Of a stretch of 64,000 bases of DNA, positions 34,949-46,474 are shown one piece after another (position 1 is the stretch's first letter; every line of letters begins with the position of its first letter). Under the pieces are notes generated by a model that was not told the DNA's origin, did no database searches, and saw only the letters and a list, made by a program, of their open reading frames with translations. Position numbers and translations under genes: made by a program. The DNA is from Salvelinus alpinus. Lineage: Eukaryota; Chordata; Actinopteri; Salmoniformes; Salmonidae. The stretch spans positions 20,684,688 to 20,748,687 of the forward strand of contig NC_092096.1 in NCBI RefSeq assembly GCF_045679555.1, written 5' to 3'.

Positions 34949-35539
34949 TGTTGATGATTCGTTACTAGAGAAATGAGACCAAGTCAAGACGCTGGACAGG
35001 GTGGATCGGTATATAGTAAGACAGTTTATTCGGATGTAAAGATATCTGAGCAAAGCGTGCTGCACGGCCCCGTTCGTCTAGTTCTTAGGGAACTATCGGA
35101 AGAAGAGACCCGAAACATATTGTGCAGTTCAAGTTATACAGTAAATGACGTAGGTAGATTCTTGTAGTTCGTGCTCCTGACTGGTCGCTGTAAGTGGAGG
35201 CCCGTTCCCTCCACGCTGGTGTCCATCCCTCATTGGTTCCTGGCACTGTTCTTTGTTCCTGGAAACCCAGCCTAAAGCAAGGGTGTGTGTGTGTGTGTGC
35301 ATGTGCGTGTGCGTGTGCGTGCTCGTATAATGGCATTCCTCCCTTATCAGTGGTAATAAAAGGTCTGAGTCAGCCATTCTCCCCTGCGTGGGGGAGTGAG
35401 GTTTGTATCTGTTACGGGCAGATGGTGTTTAACTGTGGGGTGTAGCAAGATATTTGCAACAAAGTCTGCTTTAATGAGGAAGGCATTATAACAGTATTAT
35501 AGCTATGTGTTAAGGTCAATGAAGACAACATTTCTTACA
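34949..35539. mobile_element. ERV-type solo LTR, right arm only
   Basis: A 591 bp insertion from tgttgatgattcg to aacatttcttaca, flanked by catg (34945-34948 and 35540-35543), a 4 bp duplication typical of class I endogenous retroviruses. It contains a gtaataaaagg polyadenylation-type signal near 35352 and a gt/gc dinucleotide tract at 35284-35322. The left arm shows the empty site (gctagcatgtctttc at 11361-11375). Confidence 0.75.
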
Positions 35540-35935
35540 CATGCTAGCTAGTAACAGTCATATTTTTTAGCACTCTGTAAAACTATATCAATAACGATAC
35601 AACTATGAAAGTTACATGTTTCAATAGTCTCACACTCTCCTATAACAATATCTATGGCATTAACCTTGGGATGCTTTATTTATTTAACGTTATGGACTTC
35701 TACACCGGAGTAGTCTGCAACACATACCTTTCAATTCAATTTGCTTTATTGGCATGATATAACAATGTGTCACGATCGTGTGGAGGAGAGACGGACCAAG
35801 GCGCAGCGGGATATGAATACATCTTCTTTTATTAGAACGACGAAGATGAACACGAAACGAAACACTTATACAAACTATACAAAACCAACAAACGACCGTG
35901 AAGCTACAAACGAAAGTGCACACACAAGCTACTTA

Positions 35936-37541
35936 CAGTGGGGAGAACAAGTATTTGATACACTGCCGATTTTGCAGGTTTTCCTACTTACAAAGCATGT
36001 AGAGGTCTGTAATTTTTATCATAGGTAAACTTCAACTGTGAGAGACGGAATCTAAAACAAAAATCCAGAAAATCACATTGTATGATTTTTAAGTAATTAA
36101 TTTGCATTTTATTGCATGACATAAGTATTTGATCACCTACCAACCAGTAAGAATTCCGGCTCTCACAGACCTGTTAGTTTTTCTTTAAGAAGCCCTCCTG
36201 TTCTCCACTCATTACCTGTATTAACTGCACCTGTTTGAACTCGTTACCTGTATAAAAGACACCTGTCCACACGCTCAATCAAACAGACTCCAACCTCTCC
36301 ACAATGGCCAAGACCAGAGAGCCGTGTAAGGACATCAGGGATAAAATTGTAGACCTGCACAAGGCTGGGACGAGCTACAGGACAATAGGCAAGCAGCTTG
36401 GTGAGAAGGCAACAACTGTTGGCGCAATTATTAGAAAATGGAAGAAGTTCAAGATGACGGTCAATCACCCTCGGACTGGGGCTCCATGCAAGATATCACC
36501 TCGTGGGGCATCAATGATCATGAGGAAGGTGAGGGATCAGCCCAGAACTACACGGCAGGACCTGGTCAATGACCTGAAGAGAGCTGGGACCACAGTCTCA
36601 AAGAAAACCATTAGTAACACACTACGCCGTCATGGATTAAAATCCTGCAGCGCACGCAAGGTCCCCCTGCTCAAGCCAGCGCATGTCCAGGCCCGTCTGA
36701 AGTTTGCCAATGACCATCTGGATGATCCAGAGGAGGAATGGGAGAAGGTCATGTGGTCTGATGAGACAAAAATATAACTTTTGGGTCTAAACTCCACTCG
36801 CTGTGTTTGGAGGAAGAAGAAGGATGAGTACAACCCCAAGAACCCATCCCAACCGTGAAGCATGGAGGTGGAAACATCATTCTTTGGGGCTGCTTTTCTG
36901 CAAAGGGGACAGGACGACTGCACCGTATTGAGGGGAGGATGGATGGGGCCATGTATCGCGAGATCTTGGCCAACAACCTCCTTCCCTCAGTAAGAGCATT
37001 GAAGATGGGTCGTGGCTGGGTCTTCCAGCATGACAATGACCCGAAACACACAGCCAGGGCAACTAAGGAGTGGCTCCGTAAGAAGCATCTCAAGGTCCTG
37101 GAGTGGTCTAGCCAGTCTCCAGACCTGAACCCAATAGAAAATCTTTGGAGGGAGCTGAAATTCCGTATTGCCCAGCGACAGCCCCGAAACTTGAAGGATC
37201 TGGAGAAGGTCTGTATGGAGGAGTGGGCCAAAATCCCTGCTGCAGTGTGTGCAAACCTGGTCAAGAACTACAGGAAATGTATGATCTCTGTAATTGCAAA
37301 CAAAGGTTTCTGTACCAAATATTAAGTTCTGCTTTTCTGATGTATCAAATACTTATGTCATGCAATAAAATGCAAAGGAATTACTTAAAAATCATACAAT
37401 GTGATTTTCTGGATTTTTGTTTTAGATTCCGTCTCTCACAGTTGAAGTGTACCTATGATAAAAATTACAGACCTCTACATGCTTTGTAAGTAGGAAAACC
37501 TGCAAAATCGGCAGTGTATCAAATACTTGTTCTCCCCACTG
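35936..37541 (+). mobile_element. Complete Tc1-type transposon
   Basis: A 1,606 bp element with inverted termini starting cagtggggagaacaagtatt and ending with its complement, flanked by TA on both sides. A long subterminal region (to about 36100) is also mirrored at 37380-37541. The only coding content is the transposase. It is nested in a solo LTR and is therefore among the youngest insertions in the window. Confidence 0.95.
36304..37325 (+). pseudogene. Tc1 transposase, one damaged junction
   Basis: Encodes a DD34E cut-and-paste transposase. 36304-36777 (157 codons) gives the paired-like DNA-binding domain ([20 protein letters not shown], then [13 protein letters not shown]) and runs to VMWSDETKI, containing the first catalytic Asp. 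It then meets a TAA followed by a one-base loss in a T run. 36855-37325 (156 codons) resumes at [15 protein letters not shown] and includes [13 protein letters not shown] (second Asp) and [13 protein letters not shown] (the Glu). All three catalytic residues are present, so only the stop and frameshift near 36775-36850 separate it from an intact gene. Typical length for the family is about 340 residues. Confidence 0.88.
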
Positions 37542-38460
37542 TACGTTCAACATAGACAATTACCCACAAACACCTAAAACCCATTGCTACCTTAAATATG
37601 GCTCCCAGTCAGAGACAACAATAACCAGCTGTCTCTGATTGAGAACCAAATCAGGCAACCATAGACTTTCCTAAACACCTACACTCAACCATAGACATAC
37701 CTAGACACATACACTCAACACAAACCCATACACTACAACCAACATATTGCTATACATATTGCTATACCATATAATCACCCAAAACACACACATACCCCAT
37801 GTCACACCCTGACCTAACTAAAATAATAAAGAAACAAATAATACTAAGGCCAGGGCGTGACACAATGTACATATTGCCAAAGCTTACTTTGGATATTTAC
37901 AATATTAAAATAATAAGAATCAAAATTGTCAACGGGACAACAGTAGCAACAATAACCAAGGGTCAAAATAACCATACATTGAACAATAACAATAAGCATA
38001 GAGGACATGTGCAGGTTGGTTGGTCTGTCAGACACTGTCCCTCATTTTATGGCAGGCACCAATGTAGTGCGCTGCCAACCCACAGATCTTTGCGTCCTCC
38101 CCCAACAGGACGGGTAGCCTATGCTCATCAGAGAGGTCTTTGAGCCACTGACCAACCTGAATATTCTGTTCTGCATTGTGTACTTTTCTAATAATTTAAA
38201 GTTTGATGGAATAGCCATTTTAACTCTCCTACATACACACAGCCAGACACAGTAACCATGGCATGGCCCTTGCAACAACAACAAAAACATTACAGATTGG
38301 CTAATGAAACACACACACTCAGCACTCTCATTAGACCAGCAAACTGTCAATCAACACAGGTCGGGTGAGCAAGGGCACAGATTGCTGTTTTATTGTACTG
38401 CTATAGGATCAGGTAGATCAGATGGAAGATTTGTTTTTTTATATATTTATATAGGCAGGT

Positions 38461-38820
38461 TGTCACGTTCTGACCATAGTTCTTTTGTATTTTCTTTGTT
38501 TTAGTGTGGTCAGGGCGTGAGTTGGGTGGGTAATCTATGTTTTGTGTTTCTGTGTTGGTTTTCTTGTTTGGCCTGATATGGTTCTCAATCAGAGGCAGGT
38601 GTTAGTCATTGTCTCTGATTGGGAACCATATTTAGGTAGCCTGTTTTCTGTTGGGTTTTGTGGGTGGTTATTTTCAGTCTTTGTGTGTCTGCACCAGATA
38701 GAACTGTTTCGGTTTTCACTTTGTTGTTTTGTATTTTGAAGTGTTCACTTTCATTAAATAAGATGAACACTTCCCACGCTGCACCTTGGTCCTCTCTTTC
38801 TCCCGACGACAACCGTTACA
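38461..38820 (+). mobile_element. Solo LTR (right arm copy)
   Basis: Counterpart of 7496-7855: tgtcacgttctgacc to caaccgttaca, flanked by caggt and cagat. Plus-strand ATG at 38764 opens MNTSHAAPWSSLSP. Confidence 0.82.
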
Positions 38821-38825
38821 CAGAT

Positions 38826-38995
38826 CAGTTAAGAACACATTCTTATTTATAATGACGGCCTAACGGTGAACAGTGGGTTAACTGCCTTGTTCTGGGGTAT
38901 AACAGATTTTTAATTTGTCAGATCAGGGATTTGATTCAGAAACCTTTCGGTTACTAGCCCAACACTCTAACCACTAGGCTACCTGCTGCACCATT
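38826..38995 (-). repeat. tRNA-derived SINE (right arm)
   Basis: Reverse complement of the SINE at 7325-7495, interrupted by the LTR at the same position of its tail. Confidence 0.83.
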
Positions 38996-41190
38996 AACAC
39001 ATGTGCCAAGACCAGAGTGAGAATATTTACTGTTTATGGCAGACTTTTTGTGCCATATGGGATGGAAACGCGTAGAATTAACATTTTTTCATTAGGTCAA
39101 TTAGAAAATATGTAGGATAAAATGCTTTTTATGTGCACTACGTCATTACGCAATGGTTTTTTATTGTCAAGAAGCCAGTTCGATGGAAACCTACCACTGC
39201 TGGTAAAATGTGCACATTTTTGGGCCGAATATTGAAATATTCGCTTGAAAATCTTCTAACAAATTGCTGGAAACCTAGCTATTGAGAAAATAAATCAGAA
39301 AGCCTCAACCATCAATTTGACCTCGCCATGGGATTAAAAAGGTTTGAAATGTCAGAATGAATCTCCCCTTAGGAAAAATGGATCAACCCCTACAAAAATG
39401 TAGATTCATTATAATCCAAATAATAATTCCAATTTCCTGTTCCTGCAGGATTATTTTTCTGCTGTAGCAAACTGGCTCAAATTAAGACCATACATCTGTA
39501 GTGCCAGTTACTGTTGTTGGGTTCTACAATCCTTCTGTGCTTTATCAAATTTGCCGAATCAGAAATGGCCGTTATAGTCCTAAATGGAGCGGCCATCTTA
39601 CTCCTTCATAAACTGTCTTTGGACTAGTACAGAGGCCATGTCCGAAATCTGTCTTGCCTACTACTTACTAAAACTGCATAGGCTACTGTGTACTAATTGT
39701 AATGCATACTATTTACAACATACTGTTAAGTAAGAACGTGCTAGGACTAGTGCTAGGACCAAGCTGTATCAGCATTTCAGGGTTCTAGCACAAGGCCAGA
39801 GCCCCACAATGTTATTTTTAGTCTTTAAAAACGTGTATGTTCTGAGAGATATGAGGAAACAAAGGTTAAATAACAAGAGAGAGGTAGATTCCCACAGCAG
39901 GTTCTGCTAGATTCAGAGGGGTTGGGTTAAATGCGGAAGACATATTTCAGTTGAATGCATTCAGTTGTACAACTGACTAGGTATCCCCCTTTCCCTTTCT
40001 TTAGGCTGCATTCCATGTGGTTGAAACAACAGTTGAAGTTGGTAAGCCAGCAGGGTTTGTGGAGCTTGTGATGAGGATGCTTAAAGCCACACTCCTTAAT
40101 TTGTGAATATCTTCAAAGACTGGGCCACCAACAAAAATGTAAACAATGGAACAAAAATACATTCCATTTACATTTTCACATGCAAATAACACTTGCTTTA
40201 CGTGATACATCTATAGTTCTTAAGTAAGGACTCAGTGGCAGAACGAGAGTTAATGGTCGATTCATTGCTCTTACAGAAACCTCCGCCGTACCTAACATAA
40301 CTTACAACGATTAGACGTACGAGTTTGCGTGGCGGTTAGAGCAAGAAAACAATAATGATGCGATAAATGAAACGAAGTGCTCCACATAGCCTATATGAAG
40401 GGCCTAGATGTATCAACTTTCACAGTGAATGGTTTTGTTTATATGTTGTGTGCGTATTAATTTTTATATTGCCAAAGGAATCATAAAAAATCTATGAAGT
40501 CAACTTGATTCATAATCAAAGTGTCCTTTGACACCAAACATTAATGAGCGCCAGACTTCTGAACAGGTCTCGAAACCATGCCAGGACCTGCAGAAACACC
40601 AGCCCCGACAGTAGGTCAACTTAGTACAGGAGCAGCCATGGAAGCTCCAACTATCATGACACAAGGCGAGACCCAGATGCAGACACAGGAGGAAGATGGT
40701 TGGAGTCTTACAATGTTTATCAATCAAAAAGGGGTAGGCAAGAGAATGGTCGTGTACAGGCAGAAGGTCAAAACCAGTTCAGAGTCCAATAGGTACTGAA
40801 GGGTAGGCAGATTCAAAGTCAGGGCAGGCAGGATGATCAGGCAGGTGGGAAAGTAGTCCAGTGTCAGGCAGTGGTCAAAACCGGGACGACTAGCAAAGAG
40901 AATAGACAAGGAGCACCGGGAAAAATATGCTGGTTGTCCTCATTCCAGCACAGCTGTTGTTTCACCAACTACTTGCAGCCACGCCTGCTCCCGCTCCCCC
41001 TCCCTGGCGCTTGAGGGCGCCAGGCTACCCGTCATCATACACACCTGTTACCAACATTACGCACAGCTGCGCTCATTGGACTCACCTGGTCTACTTCATA
41101 TTGTTGATTACCCCCTGTATATCTGTCTGTTCCTTGGTGGTGTTCCCTGTGTCCTCATTAATGGTTGTTATGTGTTCCTGTCCAGACGCT
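38996..41190. other. Right-arm sequence without recognised gene
   Basis: Mirror of about 5150-7324. Contains the dispersed repeat with caaattaagaccatacatct at 39395-39500. No exon seen. Confidence 0.45.
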
Positions 41191-41410
41191 GTTCCTGTTC
41201 CGTTTCATGTCCGTCAGCTAATAAACCATCCCTCCCTGTACCTGTTCCTGTTCTGTTTCATGTCCGTCAGCTAATAAACCTTCCCTCCCTGTACCTGTTC
41301 CTGTTCCGTTTCATGTCCGTCAGCTAATAAACCTTCCCTCCCTGTACCTGTTCCTGTACCGTTTCATGTCCGTCAGCTAATAAACCTTCACTCCCTGTAC
41401 CTGCTTCTCA
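41190..41410. repeat. About 63 bp tandem repeat, four units, right arm only
   Basis: The unit includes gtttcatgtccgtcagctaa followed by taaaccttccctccctgtac and ctgttcctgt. Four near-identical units here correspond to one in the left arm (about 5070-5125), so the array expanded after the duplication or contracted on the left. Confidence 0.88.
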
Positions 41411-41449
41411 TCTCCTGCGTCGTTCCTTATAAGAAGCTTATTACCTAAA

Positions 41450-43625
41450 ATGGATCAATTGAAATTGTGGGTTCACAGATCCAATCCAGATGTGTTAGTC
41501 ATTACTGAGACGTGGTTAAGGAAGAGTGTTTTGAAAACTGACGTTTAATCTTTCTGGTTAAAACCTTTTTTGGCAAGACAGATCTTCCAAAGGTGGGGGA
41601 GTAGCAATCTTTACCAAGGATCACCTTCAGTGCTCGGTTGTCTCCACCAAGTCTGTCCCCAAACAATTTGATTTGCTGGTTTTAATAAGCATTTACATTT
41701 TCAAATAGTTATTTGTTGACTGTTGCTGGGTGCTATTGTCCTCAATCAGCACCGGCCTGTACCCTACCTGCCCTAAGCTCTCTCCTGGCCCCTTACACTA
41801 AGTCTGAATTTGTCCTGCTAGGTGACCTAAACTGGGACATGCTTAAACCACCTGACCAAGTCCTAAAGCAATGGGACTCCCTAAATGTTTCTCAGATTAC
41901 CAATCCCAGAAGGTATCACTCCAAACACCCAGAGAAGGCTACTCTCGATGTTATACTCAGAAATAATCCTGATAGGTATCAGTCTGGTGTTTTCTGTAAT
42001 GACTTAGCTGTTTTACAGCCTGTGTTCGTAATGGCTACTCAGTGAAACGACCTGTCTTGATTTGTCATAGACGCTTGCAAAAAACTTAAATAAGCTAGCC
42101 TTCCTTCATGAACTGGCCTCTGTAAAATGGTATAGAATCAGCTTGATCCCCTCTGTCGAAGACATTTGGACCTTCTTTTTTGATATTTTCAGTGGTATTG
42201 TTAACAAACACGCCCCCATAAAGAAAATGAGAATTAAAAACAGGTTCAGCCCCTGGTTCGACTGTGATCTTGCAGAGTTACTCCACCTCAAGAATTGCAT
42301 TTGGCGAAAGGCTTGGCACACGCATACTCAGGCTGACAGGCTCTTGTTCAGGCAAATGATAAATAAGTGCACTCAGGCTATCCGGAAGGCCAAAGTTAGT
42401 TACTTTAAAGAGCAGTTCTCTCTCTGTGGGTCTAACCCCAAGAAGTTCTGGAAAACGGTTAAAGACCTGGAGAATAAACCCTCCTCCTCACAGTTGCCCA
42501 TGTCCCTTAATGTTGATGATGTTGTTATTACTGACAAGAAGCACATGGCTGAGCTCTTTAATCGCCACTTTATTAAGTCAAGATTCCTATTTGACTCAGC
42601 CATGCCTCCTTGCCCGTCCAACACTTCCTCATCTCCCACCCCTTCTAATGGGACTATCCCCGACGCTTCTCCCTCTTTTTCCCCTGCCGCGCTACAAAGT
42701 TTCTGCCTGCGGGCAGTCACTGAGTCTGAGGTGCTAAAGGAGCTCCTTAAACCTGACCCCCTTTCTTCTTTAAGGTTGCTGCCCCTATCATCGCCAAGCC
42801 TATCACCAACCTTTAAAACTGGTTCCCATTGCTTGGAAGGCAGCCACAGTTTGTCCTTTATTTAAAGGGGGAGATCAAGCTTATCCTAACTGTTATAGGC
42901 CTATTTCTATTTTGCCCTGTTTATCAAAAGCGTTGGAAAAACTTGCCAATAATCAACTGACTGGCTTTCTTGATGTCTATAATATACTCTTGGGTATGCA
43001 ATCTGGTTTCCGCTCAGGTTATGGATGCGTCACTGCAACCTTAAAGGTCCTCAATAATGTCACCATTGCCCTTGATTCTATCTACTGCAGCCTTCATCCT
43101 CCACATACAACACCTGTTCTACCAGTTACATTCTGTTAAAGGTCCCCAAAGCACACACATCCCTGGGTTGCTCCTCTTTTCAGTTTGCTGCAGCTAGCGA
43201 CTGGAACGAGCTGCAACTAACACTCAAACTGGACAGTTTTATCTCAGTCGCTTCATTCAAAGACTCAATCATGGACACTCTTACTGACAGTTGTGGCTTC
43301 TTTGATTGATGTATTGTTGTCTCTACCTTCTTGCCCTTTGTGCTGTTGTCTGTGCCCAATAATGTTTGTACCATGTTTTGTGCTGCTACCATGTTGTGTT
43401 GCTGCCTTGCTATTTTGTTGTCTTAGGTCTCTCTTTATGTAGTGTTGTGTTGTCTCCCTTGTCGTGATGTGTGTTTTGTCCTATATTTATATTTTATTTA
43501 TTTAAAAATGTTAATCTCCATTCCCGGTCCCCACAGGAGGCCTTTTGGTAGGCCGTCATTGTAAATAAGAATTTGTTCTTAACTGACTTGCCTAGTTAAA
43601 TAAAAGTAATCATAAATAATGATAA
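41450..43625 (+). mobile_element. LINE with deleted RT core (right arm copy)
   Basis: Plus-strand partner of 2848-5030. It starts with an endonuclease piece (SNPDVLVITETWLRKSV near 41480-41530), then LLGDLNWDMLKPPDQVL (41816-41860), the 240-codon linker frame at 42143-42865 and the RT stub at 42912-43139. The RT palm is deleted, ending with ASDWNELQLTLKLDSF and the SINE-like 3' tail at 43535-43610. Confidence 0.85.
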
Positions 43626-44096
43626 CCAGTATAGGGTAACAGTGTTTAATGTTACCTTGTCATACATTGTTCTTGTCGACCACAAATTTCCACAAGGTCT
43701 TGGACTCCAGGATGGGAAAATGCTTACAAGAAAGAAGCATATTGCTTCCCTTCCTGTCCAGCTCAGGCGTTCGGTGTCGCCAGCCTTCTAGCTGCTGCTG
43801 AACCTACTGCTGGCAAACGCCCTTCACACATCAACCCCGGACTTGTCTCGTCATCAATACACACACCTGGTTCCAATCACTATATATATACTCCCTCTGC
43901 CATTTCTCTTCGGTCATTGTGAATGTTACTTGTTTTCCTGAGAGGAATCTCTCCTACTATTTCCTGAGTACTTTAAATTTTGCACTTTGGATTCGCTCTG
44001 TGCCTTTTTGTTTATGAAGATTTATTTTGAGAACAACAGCGTTTGGGTTTCGTCCCACTTTTATCTATGGTGCTCAAATAAATTCAGCAGTTCTAA

Positions 44097-44400
44097 ACAG
44101 TAAGACATTTAAAAGTGTTAACCCTCGCAACGCTGCCTGCCCAGACGGCATCCATAGCCGCGTCCTCAGAGGATGCACAGAGCAGCTGGCTGGTGTGTTT
44201 ACGGACATATTCAATCTCTCCCTGTCCCAGTCTGCTGTACCAACATGCTACAAGATGGCCACCGTTGTCCCTGAACCCAAGGCGGCAAAGGTAATTCAAC
44301 TAAATTACTACCGCACGTTGCACTCACTTCTGTCATCATGAAGTGCTTTGAGAGACTAGTCAAGGATCATATCACCTCCACCTTACCTGTTGATGGGGTC
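44097..44400 (+). pseudogene. LINE RT fragment (right arm)
   Basis: Partner of 1760-2075. It reads [20 protein letters not shown], then [19 protein letters not shown], before losing frame. Confidence 0.7.
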
Positions 44401-44469
44401 ACTTTGGGGTCATGATAGGGGCTGCACCAAATGATTGATGTATTATAATAATTGATTATGCTTATTTAC

Positions 44470-44520
44470 ATTTACATTTACATTTAAGTCATTTAGCAGA
44501 CGCTCTTATCCAGAGCGACT
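44470..44520 (-). repeat. L2 LINE/SINE 3' tail fragment
   Basis: catttaagtcatttagcaga cgctcttatcc motif preceded by repeated catttacatt words; a solitary tail of the L2-type LINE or its SINE, absent at the matching left-arm position (about 1712). Confidence 0.7.
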
Positions 44521-44965
44521 TATGTTGTGTTAATAGAAGGGGAAGGGCTATAAGATCTTCCACCACTCCATTTATAGGGTCCTGGACCACAGATTAGCAA
44601 TATATGCATTATAAGGCTTAATAGTGTTCCACAGTTCTTTTCTAGTCTCTGCCTCTTATAAGAAAAGGTCTGAGCAGATGTGTGAGCCATTGCAGTCAAA
44701 ACAGGGTGTCTGTGAGAAATCGCCTCAAGGCTAAAAGATACATAGACACAGACCCCTGCAGGGGAGTAAATAGATAAGAGACAAGTCAGACACACCACTG
44801 TAAGCCACACGGGAATGGAAAATTACTGCCGAGCCCTTAGAAAACACTGGACTATTGTTTTCTCCTGCAAGTTTGTATAACTGTCCAGGCATGGGCCTGG
44901 TCTCAGGAGTAGAAGGTGTTGACGTAGGCAGTTACATCACTAGGGGTTGACTGCAAGCATATTAA

Positions 44966-45831
44966 CTTTTCTGCGCTACGGATACCGAATACGGGTTCAC
45001 TTTCCTAAACAACCCCTGAATTGCAGGGCGCCTATTTCAAAAATATTCCTAACAATATTTATAATCATGCAATCACAAGTGAAATATACCAAAACACAGC
45101 TTAGCTTGTTGTTAATCCACCTATCGTGTCAGATTTTGAAAATATATTTTACAGCGAAAGAAATCAAAGCTTTTGTGAGTGTAGCTTTCAATGCTACATC
45201 AGCTAGCCCCAAATTAGCATGGTCACGAAAGTCAGAAAGGCAATAAAATTAATCGCTTACCTTAGATAATCTTCGTACGTTTCCACTCACGAGACTCCCA
45301 GTTACACAACAAATCTTCTTTTTGTTCGTTAAATATTACTTTTATCACAAAAAAATGCCATTTGGGTTGCGCGTTATGATGAGAAAACTACAGCCTCGTT
45401 CCGGTCCTGAAAGGAAGATGAAAATTTCCAAACGTATCAGATTAAAAAATATTACTAAAAATATTTATAATCATGCAATCACAAGTGAAATATACCAAAA
45501 CACAGCTTAACTTGTTGTTAATCCACCTATCGTGTTAGATTTTGAAAATATATTTTACAACGAAAGAAATCCAAGCTTTTGTGAGTGTAGCTTTCAATGC
45601 TATAACAGCTTAGCCTTATATTAGCTTGGTTAGCTTGGTCACGAAAGTAAGAAAAGCAATCAAATTAATCGCTTACCTTTGATAATCTTCGGGTTAGGGT
45701 TTCCACTCACGAGACTCCCAGTTACACAACAAATGTTCTTTTTTTTCGATAAATATCACTTTTATCACAAAAAAATACGCAATTTGGGTTGCGCATTATT
45801 TTGAGGAAACAAAAGCCGTGTTCCGTTCGAC
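44966..45831. repeat. 406 bp direct repeat, two copies
   Basis: Copy 1 about 45044-45449 and copy 2 about 45450-45831 share tttataatcatgcaatcaca, ccacctatcgtg, gaaagaaatc and ttccactcacgagactccca in the same order with an offset of about 406 bp. The second copy is cut by the LTR element at 45832. No coding signal; this is probably a dispersed salmonid repeat of unknown class. Confidence 0.75.
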
Positions 45832-46474
45832 TGTAACGGCAGATTTCCTCCTCTTCGTCTGAAGAGGTGGTGTAGCAGGGATCGGACCAAGACGCAGCGT
45901 AGTAAGTGTCCATGTTTTAATATAATCCACTGAACAAGACACAATACAAAATAACAAAAGTGAATCTAACCGAAACAGTCCCGTGTGGCACAAACACTGA
46001 CCCAGGAAACAAACACCCACAAACCAACAGTGAAAACAGCCTACCTAAATATGGTTCCCAATCAGAGACAATGAAAAACACCTGCCTCTGATTGAGAACC
46101 ATATCAGGCCAAATGACAAACCTAAACATAGAAACACAGAACATAGACTGCCCACCCCAACTCACGCCCTGACCAAACTAACTAAAGACAAAACAAAGGA
46201 AAATAAAGGACTGAGGGGCGCCTCTGGACTGAGGGGCGCCTCTGGACTGAGGGGCGCCTCTGGACTGAGGGGCAGCTCCGGACTGAGGGGCAGCTCCGGA
46301 CTGAGTGGCAGCTCCGGACTGAGGGGCAGCTCCGGACTGAGGGGCAGCTCCGGACTGAGGGGCAGCTCCGGACTGAGGGGCAGCTCCGGACTGAGGGGCA
46401 GCTCCGGACTGAGGGGCAGCTCCGGACTGTGGGGCAGCTCCGGACTGTAGGGCAGCTCATGACTGTAGGGCAGC

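Larger units (their letters stand above)
35768..37862 (-). mobile_element. Solo LTR interrupted by Tc1, right arm only
   Basis: Ends tgtcacgatcg and agggcgtgaca, with perfect caatg duplications (35763-35767 and 37863-37867). The left arm retains the single-copy target around 8445, so it inserted after the arm duplication. Minus-strand ATG at 35822 opens MYSYPAAPWSVSPP, the family start peptide. A complete Tc1 occupies 35936-37541. Confidence 0.88.
34108..44965 (-). repeat. Right arm of large inverted duplication
   Basis: Reverse complement of 1267-12405. Private insertions here are the ERV-type solo LTR (34949-35539), the solo LTR with nested Tc1 (35768-37862) and a minisatellite expansion (41190-41400). 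The outer edge ends at gactgcaagcatattaa (44965). About 290 bp present on the left near 2430-2732 is missing near 43755. Confidence 0.93.

Noticed and set aside
1267..44965. Inverted duplication as a pure assembly mirror
   Set aside because: Arms differ at about 2% of sites and by several clean insertions with empty partner sites, which a copied contig would not show. Mis-joined haplotypes remain possible and are noted as the refuting case.
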